From contig OZ038529.1 in the NCBI GenBank assembly GCA_964036665.1, forward strand, positions 13,400,060 through 13,464,059: DNA of 64,000 bases, written 5' to 3'. Below, piece after piece: positions 23,251 through 36,480 of this stretch (the stretch's first letter is position 1; each line of letters begins with the position of its first letter). The notes below the pieces were generated by a model. It was not told the DNA's origin, searched no databases, and was given only the letters and a program-made list of their open reading frames with translations. Both the position numbers and the translations under genes were made by a program. This DNA is from Gordius sp. MW1 (lineage: Eukaryota; Nematomorpha; Gordioida; Gordea; Gordiidae).

Positions 23251-26200
23251 GTTTTTAGATCTGATAAATTTTTACTTGGGATCATAGAAACCACGTCTGA
23301 AAACGACAACTTTCATCGGATGAATACGGTTCAAAGAAAAATATGTGAAAAACTTTGAGGTAAAAATATTTATTTTTTTCGATTCTATGTGAAAGAGCGT
23401 AAAAAAATATATAAAAGTAAGCCAATTTGAGAATCCTATTATCCTCGATTTACTTCCGAAAAGAGGTTTTAAGCTGCCAGAAATATTCATTTTGACAAAA
23501 GACAACGTTTTATTGTTGCGATTAGTTTGTTGTATCGCAACGTGAGTGCTTAATTTTTGAAAACTGCTCTATGCGATTATGATTTCAAAGTAATAGTTTT
23601 TAGATTCTGATAAATTTTTACTTGGGATCATAGAAACCACGTCTGAAAACGACAACTTTCATCGGATGAATACGGTCCAAAGAGAAATATGTGAAAAATT
23701 TTGAGGTAAAAATATTTATTTTTTTCGATTCTATGTGAAAGAGCGTAAAAAAATATATAAAAGTAAGCCAATCTGAGAATCCTATTATCCTCGATTCACT
23801 TCCGCAAAGAGGTTTTAAGCTGCGAGAACTATCATTTTGACAAAAGACAACGTTTTATTGTTGCGATTAGTTTGTTGCATCGCAACGTGATGCTTAATTT
23901 TTCAAAGTGGCTCTATGCGATCATGATTTCAAAGTAATAGTTTTTAGATTCTGATAAATTATTACTTGGGATCATAGAAACCAAGTCTGAAAACGACAAC
24001 TTTCATCGGATGAATACGGTCCAAAGAAAAATATGTGAAAAATTTTGAGGTAAAAATATTTATTTTTTTCAATTCTATGTGAAAGAGCGTAAAAAAATAT
24101 ATAAAAGTAAGCCAATTTGAGAATCATATTATCCTTGATTGACTTCCGAAAAGAGGTTTTAAGCTGCGAGAACTATCATTTTGACAAAAGACAACGTTTT
24201 ATTGTTGCGATTAGTTTGTTGTATCGCAACGTGATGCTTAATTTTTCAAAAATGCATTATGCGATCATGATTTCAAAGTAATAGTTTTCAGATTCTGATA
24301 AATTTTTACTTGGGATCATAGAAACCACGTGTGAAAACGACAACTTTCATCGGATGAATACGGTTCAAAGAAAAATATGTGTAAAATTTTGAGGTAAAAA
24401 TATTTATTTTTTTCGATTCTATGTGAAAGAGCGTAAAAAAATATATAAAAGTAAGCCAATTTGAGAATCCTATTATCCTCGATTGACTTCCGAAAAGAGG
24501 TTTTAAGCTGCGAGAACTATCATTTTGACAAAAGACGACGTTTTATTGTTGCGATTAGTTTGTTGCATCGCAACGTGAGTGCTTAATTTTTCAAAATGGC
24601 TCTATGCGATCATGATTTCAAAGTAATAGTTTTCAGATTCTGATAAATTATTACTTGGGATCATAGAAACCACGTCTGAAAACGACAACTTTCATCGGAT
24701 GAATACGGTCCAAAGAAAAATATGTGAAAAATTTTGAGGTAAAAATATTTATTTTTTTCGATTCTATGTGAAAGAGCATGAAAAAATATATAAAAGAAAG
24801 CCAATTTGAGAATCCTATTATCCTCGATTGACTTCTGAAAAGAGGTTTTAAGCTGCGAGAACTATCATTTTGACAAAAGACAACGTTTTATTGTTGCGAT
24901 TAGTTTGTTGTATCGCAACGTGAGTGCTTAATTTTTGAAAATGGCTCTATGCAATCATGATTTCAAAGTAATAGTTTTCAGATTCTGATAAATTTTTAAT
25001 TGGGATCATAGAAACCACGTCTGAAAACGACAACTTTCATCGGATGAATACGGTTCAAAGAAAAATATGTGAAATATTTTGTGGTAAAAATATTTATTTT
25101 TTTCAATTCTATGTGAAAGAGCATGAAAAAATTTGAGAATCCTATTATCCTCGATTGACTTCCGAAAAGAGGTTTTAAGCTGCGAGAACTATCATTTTGA
25201 CAAAAGACAACGTTTTATTGTTGCGATTAGTTTGTTGTATCGCAACGTGATGCTTAATTTTTGAAAATGGCTCTATGCGATCATGATTTCAAAGTATTAG
25301 TTTTCAGATTCTGATAAATTTTTACTTGGGATCATAGAAACCACGTCTGAGAACGACAACTTTCATCGGATGAATACGGTTCAAAGAAAAATATGTGAAA
25401 AATTTTGAGGTAAAAATATTAATTTTTTTCGATTGTATGTGAAAGAGCATGAAAAAATATAAAAAAGTAAGCCAATTTGAGAATCCTATTATCCTCAATT
25501 GACTTCCGAAAAGAGGTTTTAAGCTGCGAGAACTATCATTTTGACAAAAGACAACGTTTTATTGTTGCGATTAGTTTGTTGCATCGCAACGTGAGTGCTT
25601 AATTTTTCAAAATGGCTCTATGCGATCATGATTTCAAAGTAATAGTTTTCAGATTCTGATAAATTATTACTTGGGATCATAGAAACCACGTCTGAAAACG
25701 ACAACTTTCATCGGATGAATACGGTCCAAAGAAAAATATGTTAAAAATTTTGAGGTAAAAATATTAATTTTTTTCGATTGTATGTGAAAGAGCATGAAAA
25801 AATATAAAAAAGTAAGCCAATTTGAGAATCCTATTATCCTCGATTTACTTCCGAAAAGAGGTTTTAAGCTGCCAGAACTATTCATTTTGACAAAAGACAA
25901 CGTTTTATTGTTGCGATTAGTTTGTTGTATGGCGACGTGAGTGCTGAATTTTTAAAAACTGCACTATGCGATTATGATTTCAAAGTAATAGTTTTTAGAT
26001 TCTGATAAATTTTTACTTGGGATCATAGAAACCACGTCTGAAAACGACAACTTTCATCGGATGAATACGGTTCAAAGAAAAATATGTGAAAAATTTTGAG
26101 GTAAAAATATTTATTTTTTTCGATTCTATGTGAAAGAGCGTAAAAAAATATATAAAAGTAAGCCAATCTGAGAATCCTATTATCCTCGATTCACTTCCGC

Positions 26201-26720
26201 AAAGAGGTTTTAAGCTGCGAGAACTATCATTTTGACAAAAGACAACGTTTTATTGTTGCGATTAGTTTGTTGCATCGCAACGTGATGCTTAATTTTTCAA
26301 AGTGGCTCTATGCGATCATGATTTCAAAGTAATAGTTTTTAGATTCTGATAAATTATTACTTGGGATCATAGAAACCAAGTCTGAAAACGACAACTTTCA
26401 TCGGATGAATACGGTCCAAAGAAAAATATGTGAAAAATTTTGAGGTAAAAATATTTATTTTTTTCAATTCTATGTGAAAGAGCGTAAAAAAATATATAAA
26501 AGTAAGCCAATTTGAGAATCCTATTATCCTTGATTGACTTCCGAAAAGAGGTTTTAAGCTGCGAGAACTATCATTTTGACAAAAGACAACGTTTTATTGT
26601 TGCGATTAGTTTGTTGTATCGCAACGTGATGCTTAATTTTTCAAAAATGCATTATGCGATCATGATTTCAAAGTAATAGTTTTCAGATTCTGATAAATTT
26701 TTACTTGGGATCATAGAAAC
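22650..26720. repeat. Twelve-unit block, copy 1 (4,116-bp period)
   Basis: Private changes here reappear 4,116 bp downstream: the 1-bp deletion giving TTAGATCTGATAA (23258 and 27374), AAAACTTTGAGG, GAATCATATTATCC, CCACGTGTGAAAAC (24326 and 28442) and AAAGACGACG (24531 and 28647). Edges are approximate, judged by where matching stops on each side. Differences between copies are few, so the duplication is recent relative to ordinary unit divergence. Confidence 0.85.
25123..25140. repeat. 18-bp deletion class lacking TATATAAAAG
   Basis: CATGAAAAAATTTGAGAATCC replaces the longer form in which TATATAAAAGTAAGCC lies between the A run and AATTTGAG. The same junction is found near 29240, 31640, 35390, 39490, 40160, 41180, 41505, 44580, 50750, 51080, 54150, 54475, 56520 and 63035, often with CAATTCTATG just upstream. 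It is absent from the first 25 kb as far as I could see, so it marks a lineage of units spread across the right part of the array. Confidence 0.7.
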
Positions 26721-26765
26721 CAAGTCTGAAAACGACAACTTTCATCGGATGAATACGGTCCAAAG

Positions 26766-29700
26766 AAAAATATGTGAAAAATTTTGAGGTAAAAATATTT
26801 ATTTTTTTCGATTCTATGTGAAAGAGCGTAAAAAAATATATAAAAGTAAGCCAATCTGAGAATCCTATTATCCTCGATTCACTTCCGCAAAGAGGTTTTA
26901 AGCTGCGAGAACTATCATTTTGACAAAAGACAACGTTTTATTGTTGCGATTAGTTTGTTGCATCGCAACGTGATGCTTAATTTTTCAAAATGGCTCTATG
27001 CGATCATGATTTCAAAGTAATAGTTTTCAGATTCTGATAAATTATTACTTGGGATCATAGAAACCACGTCTGAAAACGACAACTTTCATCGGATGAATAC
27101 GGTTCAAAGAAAAATATGTGAAAAATTTTGAGGTAAAAATATTTATTTTTTTCGATTCTATGTGAAAGAGCGTAAAAAAATATATAAAAGTAAGCCAATC
27201 TGAGATTCCTATTATCCTCGATTCACTTCCGCAAAGAGGTATTAAGCTGCGAGAACTATCATTTTAACAAAAGACAACGTTTTATTGTTGCGATTAGTTT
27301 GTTGCATCGCAACGTGATGCTTAATTTTTCAAAATGGCTCTATGCGATCATGATTTCAAAGTAATAGTTTTTAGATCTGATAAATTTTTACTTGGGATCA
27401 TAGAAACCACGTCTGAAAACGACAACTTTCATCGGATGAATACGGTTCAAAGAAAAATATGTGAAAAACTTTGAGGTAAAAATATTTATTTTTTTCGATT
27501 CTATGTGAAAGAGCGTAAAAAAATATATAAAAGTAAGCCAATTTGAGAATCCTATTATCCTCGATTTACTTCCGAAAAGAGGTTTTAAGCTGCCAGAAAT
27601 ATTCATTTTGACAAAAGACAACGTTTTATTGTTGCGATTAGTTTGTTGTATCGCAACGTGAGTGCTTAATTTTTGAAAACTGCTCTATGCGATTATGATT
27701 TCAAAGTAATAGTTTTTAGATTCTGATAAATTTTTACTTGGGATCATAGAAACCACGTCTGAAAACGACAACTTTCATCGGATGAATACGGTCCAAAGAG
27801 AAATATGTGAAAAATTTTGAGGTAAAAATATTTATTTTTTTCGATTCTATGTGAAAGAGCGTAAAAAAATATATAAAAGTAAGCCAATCTGAGAATCCTA
27901 TTATCCTCGATTCACTTCCGCAAAGAGGTTTTAAGCTGCGAGAACTATCATTTTGACAAAAGACAACGTTTTATTGTTGCGATTAGTTTGTTGCATCGCA
28001 ACGTGATGCTTAATTTTTCAAAGTGGCTCTATGCGATCATGATTTCAAAGTAATAGTTTTTAGATTCTGATAAATTATTACTTGGGATCATAGAAACCAA
28101 GTCTGAAAACGACAACTTTCATCGGATGAATACGGTCCAAAGAAAAATATGTGAAAAATTTTGAGGTAAAAATATTTATTTTTTTCAATTCTATGTGAAA
28201 GAGCGTAAAAAAATATATAAAAGTAAGCCAATTTGAGAATCATATTATCCTTGATTGACTTCCGAAAAGAGGTTTTAAGCTGCGAGAACTATCATTTTGA
28301 CAAAAGACAACGTTTTATTGTTGCGATTAGTTTGTTGTATCGCAACGTGATGCTTAATTTTTCAAAAATGCATTATGCGATCATGATTTCAAAGTAATAG
28401 TTTTCAGATTCTGATAAATTTTTACTTGGGATCATAGAAACCACGTGTGAAAACGACAACTTTCATCGGATGAATACGGTTCAAAGAAAAATATGTGTAA
28501 AATTTTGAGGTAAAAATATTTATTTTTTTCGATTCTATGTGAAAGAGCGTAAAAAAATATATAAAAGTAAGCCAATTTGAGAATCCTATTATCCTCGATT
28601 GACTTCCGAAAAGAGGTTTTAAGCTGCGAGAACTATCATTTTGACAAAAGACGACGTTTTATTGTTGCGATTAGTTTGTTGCATCGCAACGTGAGTGCTT
28701 AATTTTTCAAAATGGCTCTATGCGATCATGATTTCAAAGTAATAGTTTTCAGATTCTGATAAATTATTACTTGGGATCATAGAAACCACGTCTGAAAACG
28801 ACAACTTTCATCGGATGAATACGGTCCAAAGAAAAATATGTGAAAAATTTTGAGGTAAAAATATTTATTTTTTTCGATTCTATGTGAAAGAGCATGAAAA
28901 AATATATAAAAGAAAGCCAATTTGAGAATCCTATTATCCTCGATTGACTTCTGAAAAGAGGTTTTAAGCTGCGAGAACTATCATTTTGACAAAAGACAAC
29001 GTTTTATTGTTGCGATTAGTTTGTTGTATCGCAACGTGAGTGCTTAATTTTTGAAAATGGCTCTATGCAATCATGATTTCAAAGTAATAGTTTTCAGATT
29101 CTGATAAATTTTTAATTGGGATCATAGAAACCACGTCTGAAAACGACAACTTTCATCGGATGAATACGGTTCAAAGAAAAATATGTGAAATATTTTGTGG
29201 TAAAAATATTTATTTTTTTCAATTCTATGTGAAAGAGCATGAAAAAATTTGAGAATCCTATTATCCTCGATTGACTTCCGAAAAGAGGTTTTAAGCTGCG
29301 AGAACTATCATTTTGACAAAAGACAACGTTTTATTGTTGCGATTAGTTTGTTGTATCGCAACGTGATGCTTAATTTTTGAAAATGGCTCTATGCGATCAT
29401 GATTTCAAAGTATTAGTTTTCAGATTCTGATAAATTTTTACTTGGGATCATAGAAACCACGTCTGAAAACGACAACTTTCATCGGATGAATACGGTTCAA
29501 AGAAAAATATGTGAAAAATTTTGAGGTAAAAATATTAATTTTTTTCGATTGTATGTGAAAGAGCATGAAAAAATATAAAAAAGTAAGCCAATTTGAGAAT
29601 CCTATTATCCTCAATTGACTTCCGAAAAGAGGTTTTAAGCTGCGAGAACTATCATTTTGACAAAAGACAACGTTTTATTGTTGCGATTAGTTTGTTGCAT

Positions 29701-30836
29701 CGCAACGTGAGTGCTTAATTTTTCAAAATGGCTCTATGCGATCATGATTTCAAAGTAATAGTTTTCAGATTCTGATAAATTATTACTTGGGATCATAGAA
29801 ACCACGTCTGAAAACGACAACTTTCATCGGATGAATACGGTCCAAAGAAAAATATGTTAAAAATTTTGAGGTAAAAATATTAATTTTTTTCGATTGTATG
29901 TGAAAGAGCATGAAAAAATATAAAAAAGTAAGCCAATTTGAGAATCCTATTATCCTCGATTTACTTCCGAAAAGAGGTTTTAAGCTGCCAGAACTATTCA
30001 TTTTGACAAAAGACAACGTTTTATTGTTGCGATTAGTTTGTTGTATGGCGACGTGAGTGCTGAATTTTTAAAAACTGCACTATGCGATTATGATTTCAAA
30101 GTAATAGTTTTTAGATTCTGATAAATTTTTACTTGGGATCATAGAAACCACGTCTGAAAACGACAACTTTCATCGGATGAATACGGTTCAAAGAAAAATA
30201 TGTGAAAAATTTTGAGGTAAAAATATTTATTTTTTTCGATTCTATGTGAAAGAGCGTAAAAAAATATATAAAAGTAAGCCAATCTGAGAATCCTATTATC
30301 CTCGATTCACTTCCGCAAAGAGGTTTTAAGCTGCGAGAACTATCATTTTGACAAAAGACAACGTTTTATTGTTGCGATTAGTTTGTTGCATCGCAACGTG
30401 ATGCTTAATTTTTCAAAGTGGCTCTATGCGATCATGATTTCAAAGTAATAGTTTTTAGATTCTGATAAATTATTACTTGGGATCATAGAAACCAAGTCTG
30501 AAAACGACAACTTTCATCGGATGAATACGGTCCAAAGAAAAATATGTGAAAAATTTTGAGGTAAAAATATTTATTTTTTTCAATTCTATGTGAAAGAGCG
30601 TAAAAAAATATATAAAAGTAAGCCAATTTGAGAATCCTATTATCCTTGATTGACTTCCGAAAAGAGGTTTTAAGCTGCGAGAACTATCATTTTGACAAAA
30701 GACAACGTTTTATTGTTGCGATTAGTTTGTTGTATCGCAACGTGATGCTTAATTTTTCAAAAATGCATTATGCGATCATGATTTCAAAGTAATAGTTTTC
30801 AGATTCTGATAAATTTTTACTTGGGATCATAGAAAC
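26766..30836. repeat. Twelve-unit block, copy 2
   Basis: Directly follows copy 1 at an offset of 4,116 bp. One visible difference is GTCTGAGAACG near 25348 in copy 1 against GTCTGAAAACG here. The copies part near 26720/30836, where the first reads CCAAGTCTG and the second CCACGTGTG. Confidence 0.85.
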
Positions 30837-32630
30837 CACGTGTGAAAACGACAACTTTCATCGGATGAATACGGTTCAAAGAAAAATATGTGTAAAATTT
30901 TGAGGTAAAAATATTTATTTTTTTCGATTCTATGTGAAAGAGCGTAAAAAAATATATAAAAGTAAGCCAATTTGAGAATCCTATTATCCTCGATTGACTT
31001 CCGAAAAGAGGTTTTAAGCTGCGAGAACTATCATTTTGACAAAAGACGACGTTTTATTGTTGCGATTAGTTTGTTGCATCGCAACGTGAGTGCTTAATTT
31101 TTCAAAATGGCTCTATGCGATCATGATTTCAAAGTAATAGTTTTCAGATTCTGATAAATTATTACTTGGGATCATAGAAACCACGTCTGAAAACGACAAC
31201 TTTCATCGGATGAATACGGTCCAAAGAAAAATATGTGAAAAATTTTGAGGTAAAAATATTTATTTTTTTCGATTCTATGTGAAAGAGCATGAAAAAATAT
31301 ATAAAAGAAAGCCAATTTGAGAATCCTATTATCCTCGATTGACTTCTGAAAAGAGGTTTTAAGCTGCGAGAACTATCATTTTGACAAAAGACAACGTTTT
31401 ATTGTTGCGATTATTTTGTTGTATCGCAACGTGAGTGCTTAATTTTTGAAAATGGCTCTATGCAATCATGATTTCAAAGTAATAGTTTTCAGATTCTGAT
31501 AAATTTTTAATTGGGATCATAGAAACCACGTCTGAAAACGACAACTTTCATCGGATGAATACGGTTCAAAGAAAAATATGTGAAATATTTTGTGGTAAAA
31601 ATATTTATTTTTTTCAATTCTATGTGAAAGAGCATGAAAAAATTTGAGAATCCTATTATCCTCGATTGACTTCCGAAAAGAGGTTTTAAGCTGCGAGAAC
31701 TATCATTTTGACAAAAGACAACGTTTTATTGTTGCGATTAGTTTGTTGTATCGCAACGTGATGCTTAATTTTTGAAAATGGCTCTATGCGATCATGATTT
31801 CAAAGTATTAGTTTTCAGATTCTGATAAATTTTTACTTGGGATCATAGAAACCACGTCTGAAAACGACAACTTTCATCGGATGAATACGGTTCAAAGAAA
31901 AATATGTGAAAAATTTTGAGGTAAAAATATTAATTTTTTTCGATTGTATGTGAAAGAGCATGAAAAAATATAAAAAAGTAAGCCAATTTGAGAATCCTAT
32001 TATCCTCAATTGACTTCCGAAAAGAGGTTTTAAGCTGCGAGAACTATCATTTTGACAAAAGACAACGTTTTATTGTTGCGATTAGTTTGTTGCATCGCAA
32101 CGTGAGTGCTTAATTTTTCAAAATGGCTCTATGCGATCATGATTTCAAAGTAATAGTTTTCAGATTCTGATAAATTATTACTTGGGATCATAGAAACCAC
32201 GACTGAAAACGACAACTTTCATCGGATGAATACGGTCCAAAGAAAAATATGTTAAAAATTTTGAGGTAAAAATATTAATTTTTTTCGATTGTATGTGAAA
32301 GAGCATGAAAAAATATAAAAAAGTAAGCCAATTTGAGAATCCTATTATCCTCGATTTACTTCCGAAAAGAGGTTTTAAGCTGCCAGAACTATTCATTTTG
32401 ACAAAAGACAACGTTTTATTGTTGCGATTAGTTTGTTGTATGGCGACGTGAGTGCTGAATTTTTAAAAACTGCACTATGCGATTATGATTTCAAAGTAAT
32501 AGTTTTTAGATTCTGATAAATTTTTACTTGGGATCATAGAAACCACGTCTGAAAACGACAACTTTCATCGGATGAATACGGTTCAAAGAAAAATATGTGA
32601 AAAATTTTGAGGTAAAAATATTTATTTTTT
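30837..32630. repeat. Third, seven-unit partial copy (2,395-bp offset)
   Basis: AAAGACGACG at 31042 and CCACGTGTG at 30836 repeat those at 28647 and 28441 after 2,395 bp, equal to seven units. The match holds through the TGGCGACGTGAGTGC unit and ends near 32630, where CGATTCTATG becomes CGATAGTATG. So only the right seven units of the twelve-unit block were copied again. New private changes include GATTATTTTG and CCACGACTG. Confidence 0.8.
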
Positions 32631-35600
32631 TCGATAGTATGTGAAAGAGCATAAAAAAATATATAAAAGTAAGCCAATTTGAGAATCCTATTATCCTCGA
32701 TTGACTTCCGAAAAGATTAAGCTGCGAGATTTTGACAAAAGACAACGTTTTATTGTTGCGATTAGTTTGTTGCATCGCAACGTGATGCTTAATTTTTCAA
32801 AATGGCTCTATGCGATCATGATTTCAAAGTAATAGTTTTCAGATTCTGATAAATTATTACTTAAGATCATAGAAACCACGTCTGAAAACGACAACTTTCA
32901 TCGGATGAATACGGTCCAAAGAAAAATATGTGAAAAATTTTGAGGTAAAAATATTTATTTTTTTCGATTCTATGTGAAAGAGCGTAAAAAAATATATAAA
33001 AGTAAGCCAATTTGAGAATCCTATTATCCTCTATTGACTTCCGCAAAGAGGTTTTAAGCTGCGAGAACTATCATTTTGACAAAAGACAACGTTTTATTGT
33101 TGCGATTAGTTTGTTGTATCGCAACGTGAGTGCTTAATTTTTCAAAAATGCATTATGCGATCATGATTTCAAAGTAATAGTTTTCAGATTCTGATAAATT
33201 TTTACTTGGGATCATAGAAACCACGTCTGAAAACGACAACTTTCATCGGATGAATACGGTTTAAAGAAAAATATGTGAAAAATTTCGAGGTAAAAATATT
33301 TATTTTTTTCGATTCTATGTGAAAGAGCATGAAAAAATAGATAAAAGTAAGCCAATTGAATCCTATTATCCTCGATTGACTTCCGAAAAGAGGTTTTAAG
33401 CTGCGAGAACTATCATTTTGACAAAAGACAACGTTTTATTGTTGCGATTAGTTTGTTGTATCGCAACGTGATGCTTAATTTTTGAAAATGGCTCTATGCG
33501 ATCATGATTTCAAAGTAATAGTTTTCAGATTCTGATAAATTTTTACTTGGGATCATAGAAACCACGTCTGAAAACGACAACTTTCATCAGATGAATACGG
33601 TTCAAAGAAAAATATGTGAAAAATTTTAAGGTAAAAATATTTGTTTTTTTCGATTCTATGTGAAAGAGCATGAAAAAATATATAAAAGTAAGCCAATTTG
33701 AGAATCCTATTATCCTCGATTGACTTCCGAAAAGAGGTTTTAAGCTGCGAGAACTATCATTTTGACAAAAGACAACGTTTTATTGTTGCGATTAGTTTGT
33801 ATCGCAACGTGAGTGCTTAATTTTTCAAAAATGCACTATGCGATCATGATTTCAAAGTAATATTTTTCTGATTCTCATAAATTTTTACTTGGGATCATAG
33901 AAACCACGTCTGAAAACGACAACTTTCATCGGATGAATACGGTTCAAAGAAAAATATGTGAAAAATTTTGAGGTAAAAATATTTATTTTTTTCGATTCTA
34001 TGTGAAAGAGCATGAAAAAATATATAAAAGTAAGCCAATTTGAGAATCCTATTATCCTCGATTGACTTCCGAAAAGAGGTTTTAAGCTGCGAGAACTATC
34101 ATTTTGACAAAAGACAACGTTTTATTGTTGCGATTAGTTTGTATCGCAACGTGAGTGCTTAATTTTTCAAAAATGCACTATGCGATCATGATTTCAAAGT
34201 AATAGTTTTCAGATTCTGATAAATTTTTACTTGGGATCATAGAAACCACGTCTGAAAACGACAACTTTCATCAGATGAATACGGTTCAAAGAAAAATATC
34301 TGAAAAATTTTGAGGTAAAAATATTTATTTTTTTCGATTCTATGTGAAAGAGCATGAAAAAATATATAAAAGTAAGCCAATTTGAGAATCCTATTATCCT
34401 CGATTGACTTCCGAAAAGAGGTTTTAAGCTGCGAGAACTATCATTTTGACAAATGACAACGTTTTATTGTTGCGATTAGTTTGTTGCATCGCAACGTGAT
34501 GCTTAATTTTTCTAAAATGCATTCTGCGATCATGATTTCAAAGTAATAGTTTTCAGATTCTGATAAATTTTTACTTGGGATCATAGAAACCACGTCTGAA
34601 AACGACAACTTTCATCGGATGAATACGGTTCAAAGAAAAATATGTGAAAAATTTTGAGGTAAAAATCTTTATTTTTTTCGATTCTATGTGAAAGAGCATG
34701 AAAAAATATATAAAAGTAAGCCAATTTGAGAATCCTATTATCCTCGATTGACTTCCGAAAAAAGGTTTTAAGCTGCGAGAACTATCATTTTGACAGATGA
34801 CAACGTTTTATTGTTGCGATTAGTTTGTTGCATCGCAACGTGATGCTTAACTTTTCTAAAATGCATTCTGCGATCATGATTTCAAAGTAATAGTTTTCAG
34901 ATTCTGATAAATTTTTACTTGGGATCATAGAAACCAGGTCTGAAAACGACAACTTTCATCGGATGAATACGGTTCAAAGAAAAATATGTGAAAAATTTCG
35001 AGGTAAAAATATTTATTTTTTTCGATTCTATGTGAAAGAGCATGAAAAAATAGATAAAAGTAAGCCAATTGAATCCTATTATACTCGATTGACTTCCGAA
35101 AAGAGGTTTTAAGCTGCGAGAACTATCATTTTGACAAAAGACAACGTTTTATTGTTGCGATTAGTTTGTTGTATCGCAACGTGATGCTTAATTTTTGAAA
35201 ATGGCTCTATGCGATCATGATTTCAAAGTAATAGTTTTCAGATTCTGATAAATTTTTACTTGGGATCATAGAAACCACGTCTGAAAACGACAACTTTCAT
35301 CAGATGAATACGGTTCAAAGAAAAATATGTGAAAAATTTTGAGGTAAAAATATTTATTTTTTTCAATTCTATGTGAAAGAGCATGAAAAAATTTGAGAAT
35401 CCTATTATCCTCGATTGACTTCCGAAAAGAGGTTTTAAGCTTCGAGAACTATCATTTTGACAAAAGACAACGTTTTATTGTTGCGATTAGTTTGTTGTAT
35501 CGCAACGTGATGCTTAATTTTTCAAAAATGCATTATGCGATCATGATTTCAAAGTAATAGTTTTCAGATTCTGATAAATTTTTACTTGGGATCATAGAGA

Positions 35601-36480
35601 CCACGTCTGAAAACGACAACTTTCATCAGATGAATACGGTTCAAAGAAAAATATGTGAAAAATTTTAAGGTAAAAATATTTATTTTTTTCGATTCTATGT
35701 GAAAGAGCATGAAAAAATATATAAAAGTAAGCCAATTTGAGAATCCTATTATCCTCGATTGACTTCCGAAAAGAGGTTTTAAGCTGCGAGAACTATCATT
35801 TTGACAAAAGACAACGTTTTATTGTTGCGATTAGTTTGTATCGCAACGTGAGTGCTTAATTTTTCAAAAATGCACTATGCGATCATGATTTCAAAGTAAT
35901 ATTTTTCTGATTCTCATAAATTTTTACTTGGGATCATAGAAACCACGTGTGAAAACGACAACTTTCATCGGATGAATACGGTTCAAAGAAAAATATGTGA
36001 AAAATTTTGAGGTAAAAATATTTATTTTTTTCGATTCTATGTGAAAGAGCATGAAAAAATATATAAAAGTAAGCCAATTTGAGAATCCTATTATCCTCGA
36101 TTGACTTCCGAAAAGAGGTTTTAAGCTGCGAGAACTATCATTTGACAAAAGACAACGTTTTATTGTTACGATTAGTTTGTATCGCAACGTGAGTGCTTAA
36201 TTTTTCCAAAATGCACTATGCGATCATGATTTCAAAGTAATATTTTTCTGATTCTGATAAACTTTTACTTGGGATCATAGAAACCACGTCTGAAAACGAC
36301 AACTCTCATCGGATGAATACGGTTCAAAGAAAAATATGTGAAAAATTTTGAGGTAAAAATATTTATTTTTTTCGATTCTATGTGAAAGAGCATGAAAAAA
36401 TATATAATAGAAAGCCAATTTGAGAATCCTATTATCCTCGATTGACTTCCGAAAAGAGGTTTTAAGCTGCGAGAACTATC
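32630..36480. repeat. Divergent satellite units with shortened dyad spacer
   Basis: Units here carry more private changes than elsewhere. One at about 32712 has lost bases on both sides of AAGCTGCGAG. Near 33785, 34127, 35824 and 36164 the dyad spacer is 3 bp shorter (TAGTTTGTATCG); in the last the left arm is also mutated to GTTACGAT. TTTTTCTGATTC and ATCAGATGAATAC are further local markers. No higher-order period was clear by eye. Confidence 0.6.
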
